Shown: piece by piece, positions 1-9,802 of the stretch
How the letters are laid out: each line of letters opens with the position of its first letter
Position numbering within the stretch: position 1 is the first letter of the stretch
Assembly (NCBI RefSeq): GCF_013337765.1
Contig: NZ_VBSB01000001.1
Span: forward strand, 168,177 to 232,176
Length of the DNA stretch: 64,000 nucleotides
Source: Mycolicibacterium sphagni
GTDB lineage: Bacteria; Actinomycetota; Actinomycetes; Mycobacteriales; Mycobacteriaceae
Reading direction: 5' to 3'
The notes under the pieces: generated by a model
What the model was told of the DNA's origin: nothing
Databases searched by the model: none
Seen by the model: only the letters and a program-made list of their open reading frames with translations
Program-made: the position numbers and the translations under genes

Positions 1-2237
1 CCCGGTTAGCCATCGCGAGGCCACGACGGATAGTCGCGGTCGCAGCACTCCTGCTGATCGGCGCCGCGGCCCTCGGAATTCCGGCAGCATCAAGCCTGTC
101 CGCCGGCGGATTTCTCGATCCCAGATCGGAGTCCGCGCGCGCCTCGGCGATGCTGGCCAACACTTTTCACCAGGGTGACATGGACCTGGTGGTCCTGGTG
201 GAGTCGCCGAGCGGGGCGGCGACGGGCGCCGCGCGCGCCGTCGGAATCGAGATCACCCGAGAACTCGCGGCCGCACCGTTTGTATCAACGGTCATCAGCC
301 CTTTCGACGCAGCCCGATCGGCACCAGGAACGCTGAGCAGCGACGGAAAATCGGCAATGATCATCGCCGCGATCGAAGGCGACGAGAACACCGCACCAAA
401 ACGAGCCAGGACACTAGCCGATCGGCTGCCGCGGGGAAACGACGGAGTCGAGGTGCAGGCGGGTGGGTCGGCCCTGGTCTATTCGGAGATCACCCGACAG
501 ACCGAAAAAGACTTGATACGAATGGAAGCGATCGCGATACCCCTCAGTTTCCTGGCGCTGGTATGGGTTTTCGGCGGCCTGTTCGCTGCCGCGCTGCCGG
601 TGGCTGTCGGGGGTTTCGCCGTACTGGGATCGCTTGCGGTCCTCAGGGCGATGGCCATGGTGACCGATGTTTCGATCTTCGCTCTCAACGTCGCAGTGGC
701 ATTGGGCTTCGCATTGGCGGTCGACTACACCCTGCTGATCATCAGCAGGTACCGCGAGGAACTCGCCGGCGGTGAGACCCGCGACCAAGCCCTGGTGCGC
801 ACGATGACCACTGCCGGCCGCACGGTGTTGTTCTCGGCGATGACGGTGGCCCTGTCGCTGGTCGGGATGGCGCTCTTCCCGATGTATTTCTTGAAGTCCT
901 TCGCCTATGCGGGGGTGGCGGTCGTGGCGTTCGCCGCCTTTGCCGCGGTGGCCATAGCCCCGGCGGCGATCGTGCTGGCCGGCGACCGGCTCGACGCCTT
1001 GAACATCCGGCGGTTGGTGCGAAGCGTCCTCGGCAGGGCCGACCCGCCGACTCCGAAAGTCAACCACACTGCGTGGTACCGCATGGCGAAATTCGTTATG
1101 CGCCAAGCGATTCCACTTGGCTTGACGTTCACCGCGCTGTTGCTGATGCTCGGCGCGCCGTTTCTTCACGTCAAGTGGGGGTACCCCGACGATCGCGTGC
1201 TACCCACGTCGTCGTCGGTACGCGCCGTCAACGACAAAGTCCGCACCGATTTCGGACTGGACTCCAATACGGCGGTCAAGATCGTGGTGCCGGACACGAC
1301 CGGACTGAGCGAGACCGAACTCGAGACGTATGCCGGGCAACTCTCCCGCGTGCCCGATGTGACCGCCGTGTCGGCGCCGACCGGCACGTTCGTCGGCGGT
1401 GAGCGCAAAGGTCCACCCTCGGCACCGGCCGGTAGGACCGCCACCAGCGCGTTTTTGACCGTCGAGAGCGGCGCACCCCTGTACACACCGGCGTCCGAGA
1501 TCCAGCTGGACCGGTTGCATGCCGTTGCGCTGCCGGGGCAGGCTTCCGCCCTCTTCACCGGAACCGCGCAGACCAACCGCGACTCCGTGCAAGGCATCAC
1601 GTCGCGCCTGCCGGTCGTGCTGGGTTTCATCGCCGTCGTCACGCTGATATTGCTCTTCCTGCTCACCGGCAGTGTCGTGTTGCCGATCAAAGCGGTTCTG
1701 CTCAACGTACTTTCCTTGACGGCGGCATTCGGCGCGCTCGTGTGGGTGTTCCAGGACGGGCACCTGTGGGCGGCTGGCACGACGTCAACAGGCACCCTGG
1801 CCGTCAACGTACCCGTGCTGATGTTCTGCATCGCGTTCGGATTGTCGATGGACTACGAGGTCTTTCTACTCTCTCGTATCCGTGAGTATTGGATCGCTTC
1901 GCCCAGAACAAGTTCCGACAACGACGAGAGCATCGCGCTCGGCATCGAGAGCACCGGTCGGGTTGTCACCGCCGCCGCGCTACTGATGACAATCTCTTTT
2001 GCCGCACTGATATTCACGGGTGTGTCGTTCATGCGCATGTTCGCGGTCGGGCTCACGATCGCTGTCCTGGCTGACGCGACCGTGGTACGCATGCTGCTGG
2101 TGCCCGCATTCATGCATGTACTCGGCAAGCTGAACTGGTGGTCACCCGCGCCTCTGGCGCGCTGGCACCGGAGCGTGTCCTCATCGACCGCGGGCGCCCA
2201 TCGCGCCCAACGATCCCAACTCAGCGGCCGACGGTGA
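1..2237 (+). CDS. MMPL family transporter, 5' end outside window
   Basis: This is an inner-membrane RND-superfamily exporter of the MMPL type, the family mycobacteria use to export lipids and siderophores. The reading frame is open from base 3 and already reads a basic segment followed by a first hydrophobic helix (bases 3-100), so the true start lies left of the window and the ATG at 150 is internal. Two MMPL half-repeats are visible, each with hydrophobic helix clusters. The D-Y pairs expected of the proton relay are present: VDYTLLIISRYREEL in the first half and MDYEVFLLSRIREYW in the second. A short basic tail ends the protein, and the last 17 bases overlap the end of guaB3 tail to tail. 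The substrate cannot be assigned. In M. tuberculosis the neighbour of guaB3 is, from memory, choD rather than an MMPL gene. Confidence 0.9.
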   Translation, partial: RLAIARPRRIVAVAALLLIGAAALGIPAASSLSAGGFLDPRSESARASAMLANTFHQGDMDLVVLVESPSGAATGAARAVGIEITRELAAAPFVSTVISPFDAARSAPGTLSSDGKSAMIIAAIEGDENTAPKRARTLADRLPRGNDGVEVQAGGSALVYSEITRQTEKDLIRMEAIAIPLSFLALVWVFGGLFAAALPVAVGGFAVLGSLAVLRAMAMVTDVSIFALNVAVALGFALAVDYTLLIISRYREELAGGETRDQALVRTMTTAGRTVLFSAMTVALSLVGMALFPMYFLKSFAYAGVAVVAFAAFAAVAIAPAAIVLAGDRLDALNIRRLVRSVLGRADPPTPKVNHTAWYRMAKFVMRQAIPLGLTFTALLLMLGAPFLHVKWGYPDDRVLPTSSSVRAVNDKVRTDFGLDSNTAVKIVVPDTTGLSETELETYAGQLSRVPDVTAVSAPTGTFVGGERKGPPSAPAGRTATSAFLTVESGAPLYTPASEIQLDRLHAVALPGQASALFTGTAQTNRDSVQGITSRLPVVLGFIAVVTLILLFLLTGSVVLPIKAVLLNVLSLTAAFGALVWVFQDGHLWAAGTTSTGTLAVNVPVLMFCIAFGLSMDYEVFLLSRIREYWIASPRTSSDNDESIALGIESTGRVVTAAALLMTISFAALIFTGVSFMRMFAVGLTIAVLADATVVRMLLVPAFMHVLGKLNWWSPAPLARWHRSVSSSTAGAHRAQRSQLSGRR

Positions 2238-3357
2238 GGCCGACCTTCTGGAATTCCTTGAGATCGCAGTACCCGGCCTTGGCCATCGACCGGCGCAGGC
2301 CGCCGACCAGGTTGAGCGAGCCGAACGGGTCGTCGGACGGCCCGTTGAGCACCTTGTCCAGGGACGGGCGCTCCCCCGCCGCGATCTGCAACAGGGCACC
2401 ACGTGGCAGCGACGGATGCGCCGCGGCCACCGGCCAGAACCAGCCGTCGCCCAGGGCCTCGGCGGACTCGGCCAGCGGGGTGCCCAGCACCACCGCGTCG
2501 GCCCCGCAGGCGATGGCCTTGGCCAGGTCGCCGGAGGTGTGGATATCGCCGTCGGCCAGCACATGCACGTAACGCCCGCCGGTCTCGTCCAGGTATTCAC
2601 GCCGAGCAGCAGCCGCGTCGGCGATCGCGGTGGCCATCGGCACGCTGATGCCCAGCACCTCGTCGCTCGTGGTCACCCCGAGCGTCGAGCCGTAGCCGAC
2701 GATCACACCTGCCGCGCCCGTGCGCATGAGGTGCAGCGCGGTGCGGTGGTCCAGAACTCCGCCGGCCACCACCGGGATGTCGAGCTCGGAAATGAAGGTC
2801 TTGAGGTTCAGCGGCTCGCCGTGCGAGTCCACCCGCTCGGCGGAGATGATCGTGCCCTGGATGACCAGCAGGTCGATCCCCGCCGCGACCAGTGCCGGTG
2901 TCAGCGCTTGCGCGTTCTGCGGGCTGACCCGTACCGCGGTGGTGACCCCGGCGTCGCGGATGCGGGCCACCGCGGCACCCAGTAGCTCGGGGTTCAGCGG
3001 CGCGGCGTGCAGTTGCTGCAGTAGCCGGATCGCGGCCGTCGGCTCGGGCTCCTTGTCGGCGGCCTCGATGACCTCGATGACCTTGGCTTGGACGTCGGCG
3101 TGCCTGCCGATCAGGCCCTCGCCGTTGAGCACCCCGAGCCCGCCGAGGCGACCCAACTCGATGGCGAACTCCGGGGAGACCAAGGCGTCGGTCGGGTGGG
3201 CGACGACCGGGATCTCGAACCGGTAGGCGTCGAGCTGCCAGGCGGTCGACACGTCCTGGGATGAGCGGGTGCGCCGGGAGGGAACGATGTTGATGTCGTC
3301 GAGTTCGTATGTGCGGCGGGCAGTTCTGCCCATGCCGATTTCAACCATGTCACGCAT
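2221..3357 (-). CDS. guaB3: GuaB3, IMP dehydrogenase-related protein
   Basis: This 378-residue protein has an IMPDH/GMP-reductase TIM barrel and matches the actinobacterial GuaB3 family: the N-terminal block RTYELDDINIVPSRRTRSS and the segment YRFEIPVVAHPTDALVSPEF are characteristic. It has no CBS pair, and it lacks the canonical GSICTTR cysteine loop seen in GuaB2. The family is linked to purine nucleotide metabolism, but its exact reaction differs from that of true IMPDH. It lies 11 bases downstream of guaB2 and is probably cotranscribed with it. The ATG at 3357 has an AGGGG motif upstream; an ATG at 3348 is an alternative start. The end overlaps the MMPL gene by 17 bases, convergently. Confidence 0.95.
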   Translation of the reverse strand: MRDMVEIGMGRTARRTYELDDINIVPSRRTRSSQDVSTAWQLDAYRFEIPVVAHPTDALVSPEFAIELGRLGGLGVLNGEGLIGRHADVQAKVIEVIEAADKEPEPTAAIRLLQQLHAAPLNPELLGAAVARIRDAGVTTAVRVSPQNAQALTPALVAAGIDLLVIQGTIISAERVDSHGEPLNLKTFISELDIPVVAGGVLDHRTALHLMRTGAAGVIVGYGSTLGVTTSDEVLGISVPMATAIADAAAARREYLDETGGRYVHVLADGDIHTSGDLAKAIACGADAVVLGTPLAESAEALGDGWFWPVAAAHPSLPRGALLQIAAGERPSLDKVLNGPSDDPFGSLNLVGGLRRSMAKAGYCDLKEFQKVGLTVGR

Positions 3358-3368
3358 CTGCTGAGCCC

Positions 3369-4985
<1,617 letters not shown>

Positions 4986-5045
4986 CTATCGGCTTGCCGC
5001 TACGTTCCCTGGCGCGATACCCGCTGCGCTGCGTAATGTGGTGTC

Positions 5046-5450
5046 GTGCGCGACCACCTTCCACCAGGCCTGCCACCAGATCCGTTCGCCGACGACCCCG
5101 CCGACCCGTCGGCCGCGTTGGATGCGCTCGAGCCGGGACAACCGTTGGATCCTCAAGAGCGCGCCGCCGTCGAGGCCGATCTGGCCGATCTTGCCGTCTA
5201 TGAAGCATTGCTCGCGCACCGCGGTATCCGCGGACTGGTCGTGTGCTGCGATGAATGCCAGCAGGATCACTATCACGACTGGGATATGTTGCGCGCCAAC
5301 CTACTTCAGCTTTTGGTCGACGGCACCGTCCGTCCGCACGAGCCCGCTTACGATCCTGAGCCGGACGCATACGTCACGTGGGATTACTGCCGCGGATATG
5401 CCGACGCGTCGCTGAATGAAGCAACATCGGACTACGACGGATTCCGCTGA
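5046..5450 (+). CDS. DUF5319 family protein (Rv3412-like)
   Basis: This is a small acidic cytosolic protein of 134 residues matching the actinobacterial DUF5319 family, always found beside guaB2 in mycobacteria. A compact Cys/His cluster, CCDECQQDHYHDW, in the middle could bind a metal. Aromatic and acidic residues dominate the C-terminal half. It starts with GTG at 5046. The gene diverges from guaB2 and converges with rsdA, 24 bases apart. No function is established for the family; the metal site is my inference. Confidence 0.88.
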   Translation: MRDHLPPGLPPDPFADDPADPSAALDALEPGQPLDPQERAAVEADLADLAVYEALLAHRGIRGLVVCCDECQQDHYHDWDMLRANLLQLLVDGTVRPHEPAYDPEPDAYVTWDYCRGYADASLNEATSDYDGFR

Positions 5451-5474
5451 CCGCGGACGACGGCTTCCGCTGAG

Positions 5475-6773
5475 TCAGTTCCCGCTGCTGGAGCTCGGCA
5501 GCTTCGGTAGCTGCGGTATCGGCATCATCATCGTGGTGGTGATCACAGCAGCCGGTGCCTGCGTCTTCGGCGCCTGAATGACCGTCGACGGTATCGAGGC
5601 GATCGTCTGCGGCTGCGTCGCACTCGGTATTGACGCGACCGTGGGCGCCGACTGTTGCACGACCGCCGACGTGGTCGCCGCCGCGGCCGGAGACTGAGCC
5701 GCCGCCTCACTCGTCGTTGCCGCCGCGGCTGGTGACTGGGCTGCTGCGGACGGACTCGTTGCAGAAGCCCCAGCCAGCGTGGTCGTCGTCGTGGTGGTCG
5801 TCGGCGCCACCGTCGTGGTCGTGGTGGTCACCGGAGCCACCGTCGTCGTTGTCGTCGTCGGAGCGACCGTGGTGGTGGTCGTCGGCGCGACGGACGTGGT
5901 GGTCGTCGGCGCCACCGTGGTGGTCGGCTCAACCGTGGTCGTCGGCTCGGTCGCCTCAACCGACGAGCTCGGGGTGTCCGACGGCGACGGGCCGAACGTG
6001 CCGGTGCCATCCGGCGTCGTCGAGATCGTGATCGGCTGGTCGCAACCGGCGGATCGGCATGCGTCGGTGGGCAGCACCTCGGGCCCGTTGGTCGCGGTGA
6101 TCGGGGCCGGGACGATCTCGGTGGCCGATGCAGGCACCGTGTAGGTGATGCCCGGCGGCACCGTGGCCTCAGGATCCTTCTGCACGACCTTTGCCGACAG
6201 CTCGTTCCACTGTTCGAGCACCGCCTGCTTCTGCGTGTCATCTTCGACGGTGGACACCTGATTGCTGACCTCGACCAGCTTGGCCTGGGCCGCCGGCCAG
6301 TCGCCCTGAGCGACCAGCTGCTGAACCTGCTCGAGTTTCTGCGCGGCGGAGGCCAGGGTGACCTGGTCAGCGCGGACCTGCTCAGACTCGCCGAACAGCA
6401 TCGTGTGCAGCCCGTAGAGGGCGTCACCGGGGCCGGCACCGTACACAACGGCACCGAATCCACCGAACACCAGCACACCGGCTGCTGCGGCGCCGACGAT
6501 GCTCAGACCGCGCCGGCCGCGCCCGCTGCTCTGCTTCTCGGCCAGGCCGGTCCGCAAGGCGTTGACGGCGTCACGCTCGGTGATCAGTCCGGTCGCCGGC
6601 GGCCAGCGCATTTCGTCGCGCCACCCGCCGAGCAGCTCGGCCAGCATGGCGTCACCCTGGTCCTGCGGGGCCACCTGCTGGCCGTTGGCCAGGGCGTCGA
6701 TGAAGCGGTCGCTGTTGACGATCGCGTCCAGCGACGGATCGTCGTTTCCGGAATTACGTCGGAAGTCAGGCAT
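5475..6773 (-). CDS. rsdA: Anti-sigma-D factor RsdA
   Basis: This membrane-anchored anti-sigma factor holds SigD at the membrane. The N-terminal cytosolic segment (residues 1-86, beginning MPDFRRNSGNDDPSLDAIV) is the sigma-binding part. One transmembrane helix follows (about residues 87-110), with GDALYGLHTMLFGE immediately after it. The remaining ~300 residues are predicted to be outside the cell and are largely low-complexity Thr/Pro/Ala sequence. The start codon overlaps the end of sigD by 8 bases, so the two are translationally coupled. In M. tuberculosis the factor is controlled by Clp-dependent proteolysis. The protein is much longer than the roughly 300 residues I recall for Rv3413c because of the expanded tail. 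Confidence 0.95.
   Translation of the reverse strand: MPDFRRNSGNDDPSLDAIVNSDRFIDALANGQQVAPQDQGDAMLAELLGGWRDEMRWPPATGLITERDAVNALRTGLAEKQSSGRGRRGLSIVGAAAAGVLVFGGFGAVVYGAGPGDALYGLHTMLFGESEQVRADQVTLASAAQKLEQVQQLVAQGDWPAAQAKLVEVSNQVSTVEDDTQKQAVLEQWNELSAKVVQKDPEATVPPGITYTVPASATEIVPAPITATNGPEVLPTDACRSAGCDQPITISTTPDGTGTFGPSPSDTPSSSVEATEPTTTVEPTTTVAPTTTTSVAPTTTTTVAPTTTTTTVAPVTTTTTTVAPTTTTTTTTLAGASATSPSAAAQSPAAAATTSEAAAQSPAAAATTSAVVQQSAPTVASIPSATQPQTIASIPSTVIQAPKTQAPAAVITTTMMMPIPQLPKLPSSSSGN
5776..5954 (-). repeat. Low-complexity Thr/Pro-coding repeat in rsdA
   Basis: On the plus strand this stretch consists mostly of GTC, GTG and ACC triplets. On the coding strand it gives runs of up to eight threonines separated by VAP and VEP blocks. 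A second, imperfect Ala-rich duplication (two copies of QSPAAAATTS) follows at about 5675-5755. Triplet-based slippage would change tail length without shifting frame. Confidence 0.85.
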
Positions 6774-7344
6774 AGCCGTGACCTCCTGCCGTGATCTCCG
6801 TTTTCAGCTTGGCCAGCGCCCGGTGCTGCGCGACGCGGACCGCTCCTGGCGTGCTGCCGACCGCCTCGGCGGTCTCTTCGGCCGACAACCCGACGACGAT
6901 GCGCAGCATCAGAATTTCGCGCTGCTTTTCGGGAAGTACCTCTAGCAATTTGCTCATCCGGGCGGCGGAATCGGAATTCACCGCCATCTGCTCGGGACCC
7001 GCTTCCAGCGAGTACCGCTCCGGCACCACATCAGTGGGGTCGGACCGGTTACGGCCGGCGGCGCGATGTGCGTCCGCGACCTTGTGAGCAGCGATGCCGT
7101 ACACGAAGGCCAGGAAGGGGCGGCCCTGATCCTGGTAACGCGGCAGCGCCTGGATGGCGGCCAAGCAAACCTCCTGAGCGACGTCGTCGGCTGAGAGGCC
7201 AACCCGCTCCGTGGAACCCAGGCGAGCCCGGATATAACGAACCACGATGGGGCGGATGGTCTCTACAACTTCACGGAGGGCATCACGGCTGCCGGCTACT
7301 GCTTCAGCAACGGCCGCGTCGAGACGATCTCCTGGAATTGTCAT
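6766..7344 (-). CDS. sigD: ECF RNA polymerase sigma factor SigD
   Basis: This is an extracytoplasmic-function sigma factor. Region 2 includes the -10 recognition block (LSADDVAQEVCLAAIQALPRY, then FLAFVYGIAAHKVADAHR), and region 4 is a helix-turn-helix (LPEKQREILMLR, then LSAEETAEAVGSTPGAVRVAQHRALAKLK). SigD directs part of the stationary-phase and starvation response in mycobacteria and is held by RsdA, encoded immediately downstream with an 8-base overlap. I chose the ATG at 7344, which has GGAG 12 bases upstream. A TTG at 7362 is in frame, and the frame stays open upstream to the TAA at 7432, so an earlier unusual start cannot be excluded. Confidence 0.95.
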   Translation of the reverse strand: MTIPGDRLDAAVAEAVAGSRDALREVVETIRPIVVRYIRARLGSTERVGLSADDVAQEVCLAAIQALPRYQDQGRPFLAFVYGIAAHKVADAHRAAGRNRSDPTDVVPERYSLEAGPEQMAVNSDSAARMSKLLEVLPEKQREILMLRIVVGLSAEETAEAVGSTPGAVRVAQHRALAKLKTEITAGGHGYA

Positions 7345-7431
7345 CGACGGCGATATCTCCAACGTTACGAACGGGACGCTTCCCGGCAGGCACTGCGCTA
7401 GACAATATCGGCCCGAACAGCCGTTGGGGCG

Positions 7432-8247
7432 TTAGCGGCGGGTCCACCGCCCGCCGCGCCGTGTGATAACGCCAGCACAGTCGTCCCGGATCGCCGAGAC
7501 CTGCTGAGACGTAAGTGTTGCGCTATTGATATCGGCCAGCAGACACGCCAGCGCCCAACGCAGCGGAACCAAGCCGTACGTCTGCGTGTCGCGCAGCGCG
7601 GCGTCGGCGACCTCGCGCGCGCCGTCCAGCGACCCCGCGCAGCACAGCGCCGCGGCGAGCACGACGCTGCTTTTGACTCGATGGCGCCGCAAAGCGGGCA
7701 GCGCCTGCTCGGCAATCTCCACCCCGCGCCGCGCGTGGGTGAGCGCATCGTCGCCTCGGCCACCAGCCATCGCCAATTCGGCGCTGACCCAGGCCAGCCG
7801 GATGGCCAGGCGCGTCGGCGGCGCCGCGGCGCGGTCCATCATGTCCGCGGCTCGCTCGAGCAGTCGCGCGGACGCCGCGAGGCGGCCCACGCCCAGGGCG
7901 TCGGCCGCCAGTCCGACGACGGCATCGACGCGGGCTTCCAGAGCCAGCGGGTCATCGCCTGCGGTCTGCGCCAGCGCCAGCGCGCGGCCGTCCCAGCCGG
8001 CGGCATCGCGATGCCCACCGAGCTGGCGTAGCAACGACGCCTCGGTACTCAACGACAGCGACGCCAACGCGCAGGAAGGTTGGCGGCGACGCAGATCCGC
8101 CAGGTCGGCACGGGCGCTGCTGTACCGGCCCTGACCGGCGGCCGCGACGGCCCGCAGCCATAGCTGGGCGGGCGTGTTGGCGGTGAGCAGCGGCCAACAG
8201 CCCGGGGTGTCGCCGAAGGCGGCTGCGGTCAGTGCGGTGGAGTTCAT
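7432..8247 (-). CDS. Helical-repeat hypothetical protein (Rv3415c-like)
   Basis: This is a cytosolic Ala/Leu/Arg-rich protein of about 271 residues made of repeated amphipathic helices, resembling TPR-type repeats (for example the segments ALASLSLSTEASLLRQLGGHRDAAGWDGRALALAQTAG, residues ~70-105, and ARLLERAADMMDRA). It sits between sigD and whiB3, where M. tuberculosis has Rv3415c. No catalytic motif is visible. The ATG at 8247 is preferred to an in-frame GTG at 8259. It may be cotranscribed with sigD, whose open frame begins right after this stop. Function unknown. Confidence 0.8.
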   Translation of the reverse strand: MNSTALTAAAFGDTPGCWPLLTANTPAQLWLRAVAAAGQGRYSSARADLADLRRRQPSCALASLSLSTEASLLRQLGGHRDAAGWDGRALALAQTAGDDPLALEARVDAVVGLAADALGVGRLAASARLLERAADMMDRAAAPPTRLAIRLAWVSAELAMAGGRGDDALTHARRGVEIAEQALPALRRHRVKSSVVLAAALCCAGSLDGAREVADAALRDTQTYGLVPLRWALACLLADINSATLTSQQVSAIRDDCAGVITRRGGRWTRR

Positions 8248-8259
8248 CTGACCCGGCAC

Positions 8260-8625
8260 GCTATCAACCGGCTACCCAGATCAGGTCAGTTAACAGTTCG
8301 TGGTCGTGATGTTACGGCTGTGTTTACTACCTATTGAGCGCTAGGAAATCGGGCGACGACGCCAGAGGTGCCACGCTGCGCAAATCACGAAATCATCACG
8401 ATCGATACGCATCAGATAGCACGTTGCCCGGCGACGGTGGGTCGCAATGATGAACGTGATGTAAATTCTCGAGCTGCGATTATGTGATTGCGCACATAAG
8501 TCGACTATTGACTCGGTTTGCGCAGCACCCCTAACTTTGTGGGCACGAGTAGTCATAGGCGACAGTGCTCGGATCGGTTCCACAACTCACGCACGTGAAA
8601 TATGTGCGGAGAGAGGGGTTTTCCA
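8260..8625. promoter_or_regulatory. Long divergent leader upstream of whiB3
   Basis: This 366-base segment without a credible gene separates the Rv3415c-like gene from whiB3. It is visibly more AT-rich than its surroundings and holds several dyads, including the CRP-like site at 8481-8498 and an imperfect dyad over 8591-8607. The whiB3 ribosome-binding site, GGAGAGAGGGG, is at 8608-8618. A minus-strand 80-codon frame at 8341-8583 has no recognisable content. The length suggests layered transcriptional control of whiB3. Confidence 0.6.
8481..8498. promoter_or_regulatory. CRP-like dyad upstream of whiB3
   Basis: TATGTG-ATTGCG-CACATA is a perfect 6-base inverted repeat with a 6-base spacer. Its core TGTG-N6-CACA resembles the mycobacterial cAMP-receptor-protein half-sites (TGTGA and TCACA), with one arm base deviating. 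It lies about 130 bases upstream of the whiB3 start. Binding is inferred from sequence only. Confidence 0.35.
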
Positions 8626-8916
8626 ATGCCACAGCCGCAGCAGCTACCCGGCCCTAACGCCGACATCTGGGATTGGCAGATGCAAGGCCTTTGCCGAGGT
8701 GTCGATTCCTCGATGTTCTTCCATCCCGACGGAGAGCGTGGCCGTGCCCGCGCTCAGCGCGAGATGCGCGCCAAGGAAATGTGCCGGAGTTGCCCGGTGA
8801 TCGCTCAGTGTCGTTCGCATGCTTTGGCCGTCGGTGAGCCTTACGGGATCTGGGGCGGATTGAGCGAGTCGGAGCGCGAGTTGTTGCTCAAGCGCGGAAT
8901 TCGCCGCACCGCCTGA
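8626..8916 (+). CDS. whiB3: WhiB3 iron-sulfur redox regulator
   Basis: This 96-residue WhiB-family protein carries a [4Fe-4S] cluster and senses NO, O2 and the intracellular redox state. In M. tuberculosis it controls polyketide lipid synthesis and interacts with the principal sigma factor. The four cluster ligands are Cys23, Cys53, Cys56 and Cys62 (pattern C-X29-C-X2-C-X5-C), followed by the GIWGG turn and the basic C-terminal RGIRR. The start at 8626 is fixed by a strong purine-rich ribosome-binding site at 8608-8618; the longer frame from 8602 would include that site. Compared with the M. tuberculosis protein as I remember it, a few residues are missing just before the C-terminal RGIRRTA. 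Confidence 0.96.
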   Translation: MPQPQQLPGPNADIWDWQMQGLCRGVDSSMFFHPDGERGRARAQREMRAKEMCRSCPVIAQCRSHALAVGEPYGIWGGLSESERELLLKRGIRRTA

Positions 8917-8936
8917 ATCTTTAGCAAACATCAAGA

Positions 8937-8969
8937 GAGGCCCATCGTGTCGCGGGGTGGGCTTCTTTT
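8937..8969 (+). terminator. Intrinsic terminator of whiB3
   Basis: GAGGCCCA at 8937-8944 pairs with TGGGCTTC at 8958-8965 (eight base pairs, one of them G-U), and TTTT follows directly. It lies 20 bases after the whiB3 stop. Confidence 0.75.
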
Positions 8970-8991
8970 GGTCGTCAGGCAAGCGATCGCC

Positions 8992-9741
8992 TCACGGCGC
9001 GCCGGACGCCAGCCATTGTTCGAACGTCGTCGGGGCAATGCGGGCGTCGTCGCCAGGAAGTAGGACATCCCCCGCCAGCTCCTGCCCCAGCGGACCCGAC
9101 CACGTCGGAACCAGCTTCACCGAGTGGCCGAGGACGGCGTGAGTGCGCCGGGCCATGTCGACCAGGTCCTGGGTCTCGGGGCCGGCGACATCGACGTAGC
9201 GGCCCTGCGGCGTACCGAGGGCCACTTCGGCCAACACCTCGGCGATGTCGTCGGGTGCGATCGGTTGCACGAGCAGCGGCGCGATGAGCGCGACGCCGTC
9301 CTGTTCGGTCCAGCTGGCCGCCATGGCCGCGAAGTCATGGAACTGGGTGGCCGGGACGATCGTCCACGGCACCCGGCCCGCCTCGATCAGGCGCTCCTGC
9401 TCACGTTTGCCCTCGTAGTGGGCGGTGCCGCCATCGATCTTGTGGATGCCGACGATCGACAGCAGCACATGGTGACGCACGCCGGCCCGTTGCTCGCTTT
9501 CGAGAAGGTTTGTCGTCGTTGTTGCGAAATACTCACGGGTCTCATCGGGGCCGATCGGCGGCGCGCTGATGGCGTCGATCACCGCGTCGACGCCGGCCAG
9601 CGCCGCGTCCAAACCGTCGCCGGTGATCAGGTCGACACCCAGCGAGCGGCTGATACGCACGACGTCGTGGCCGTCGTGTTCGAGGGCCGCGGCGGTGCGA
9701 GCACCGATATTGCCGGTCGCACCGGCTACCGCGATTCGCAT
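8992..9741 (-). CDS. NmrA-like NAD(P)-binding protein
   Basis: This is an atypical short-chain dehydrogenase of 249 residues. The N-terminus has the glycine-rich nucleotide loop GATGNIG (residues 7-13). The classical SDR Tyr-X3-Lys is only loosely matched by HYEGKREQE (residues ~107-115). The C-terminal half resembles NmrA/NAD(P)H-quinone-oxidoreductase-like proteins that act as redox sensors or as reductases. The start is secure: ATG at 9741 behind GGAGGTAACAC. It is the last minus-strand gene before whiB3 and is 61 bases from the upstream CocE-type gene. The substrate is unknown. Confidence 0.8.
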   Translation of the reverse strand: MRIAVAGATGNIGARTAAALEHDGHDVVRISRSLGVDLITGDGLDAALAGVDAVIDAISAPPIGPDETREYFATTTTNLLESEQRAGVRHHVLLSIVGIHKIDGGTAHYEGKREQERLIEAGRVPWTIVPATQFHDFAAMAASWTEQDGVALIAPLLVQPIAPDDIAEVLAEVALGTPQGRYVDVAGPETQDLVDMARRTHAVLGHSVKLVPTWSGPLGQELAGDVLLPGDDARIAPTTFEQWLASGAP

Positions 9742-9802
9742 GTGTTACCTCCGGAGATCGTTGTGGGTATCTGATACACCCAACGCCGGCGCGTCGGCCT
9801 TC

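Noticed and set aside
5776..5954. Possible CRISPR or regulatory tandem array
   Set aside because: The repeats are in-frame threonine and proline codons of rsdA with no spacers; no CRISPR array is present in the window.
8341..8583. 80-codon minus-strand frame upstream of whiB3
   Set aside because: No ribosome-binding site or recognisable content is seen, and it overlaps the regulatory region.
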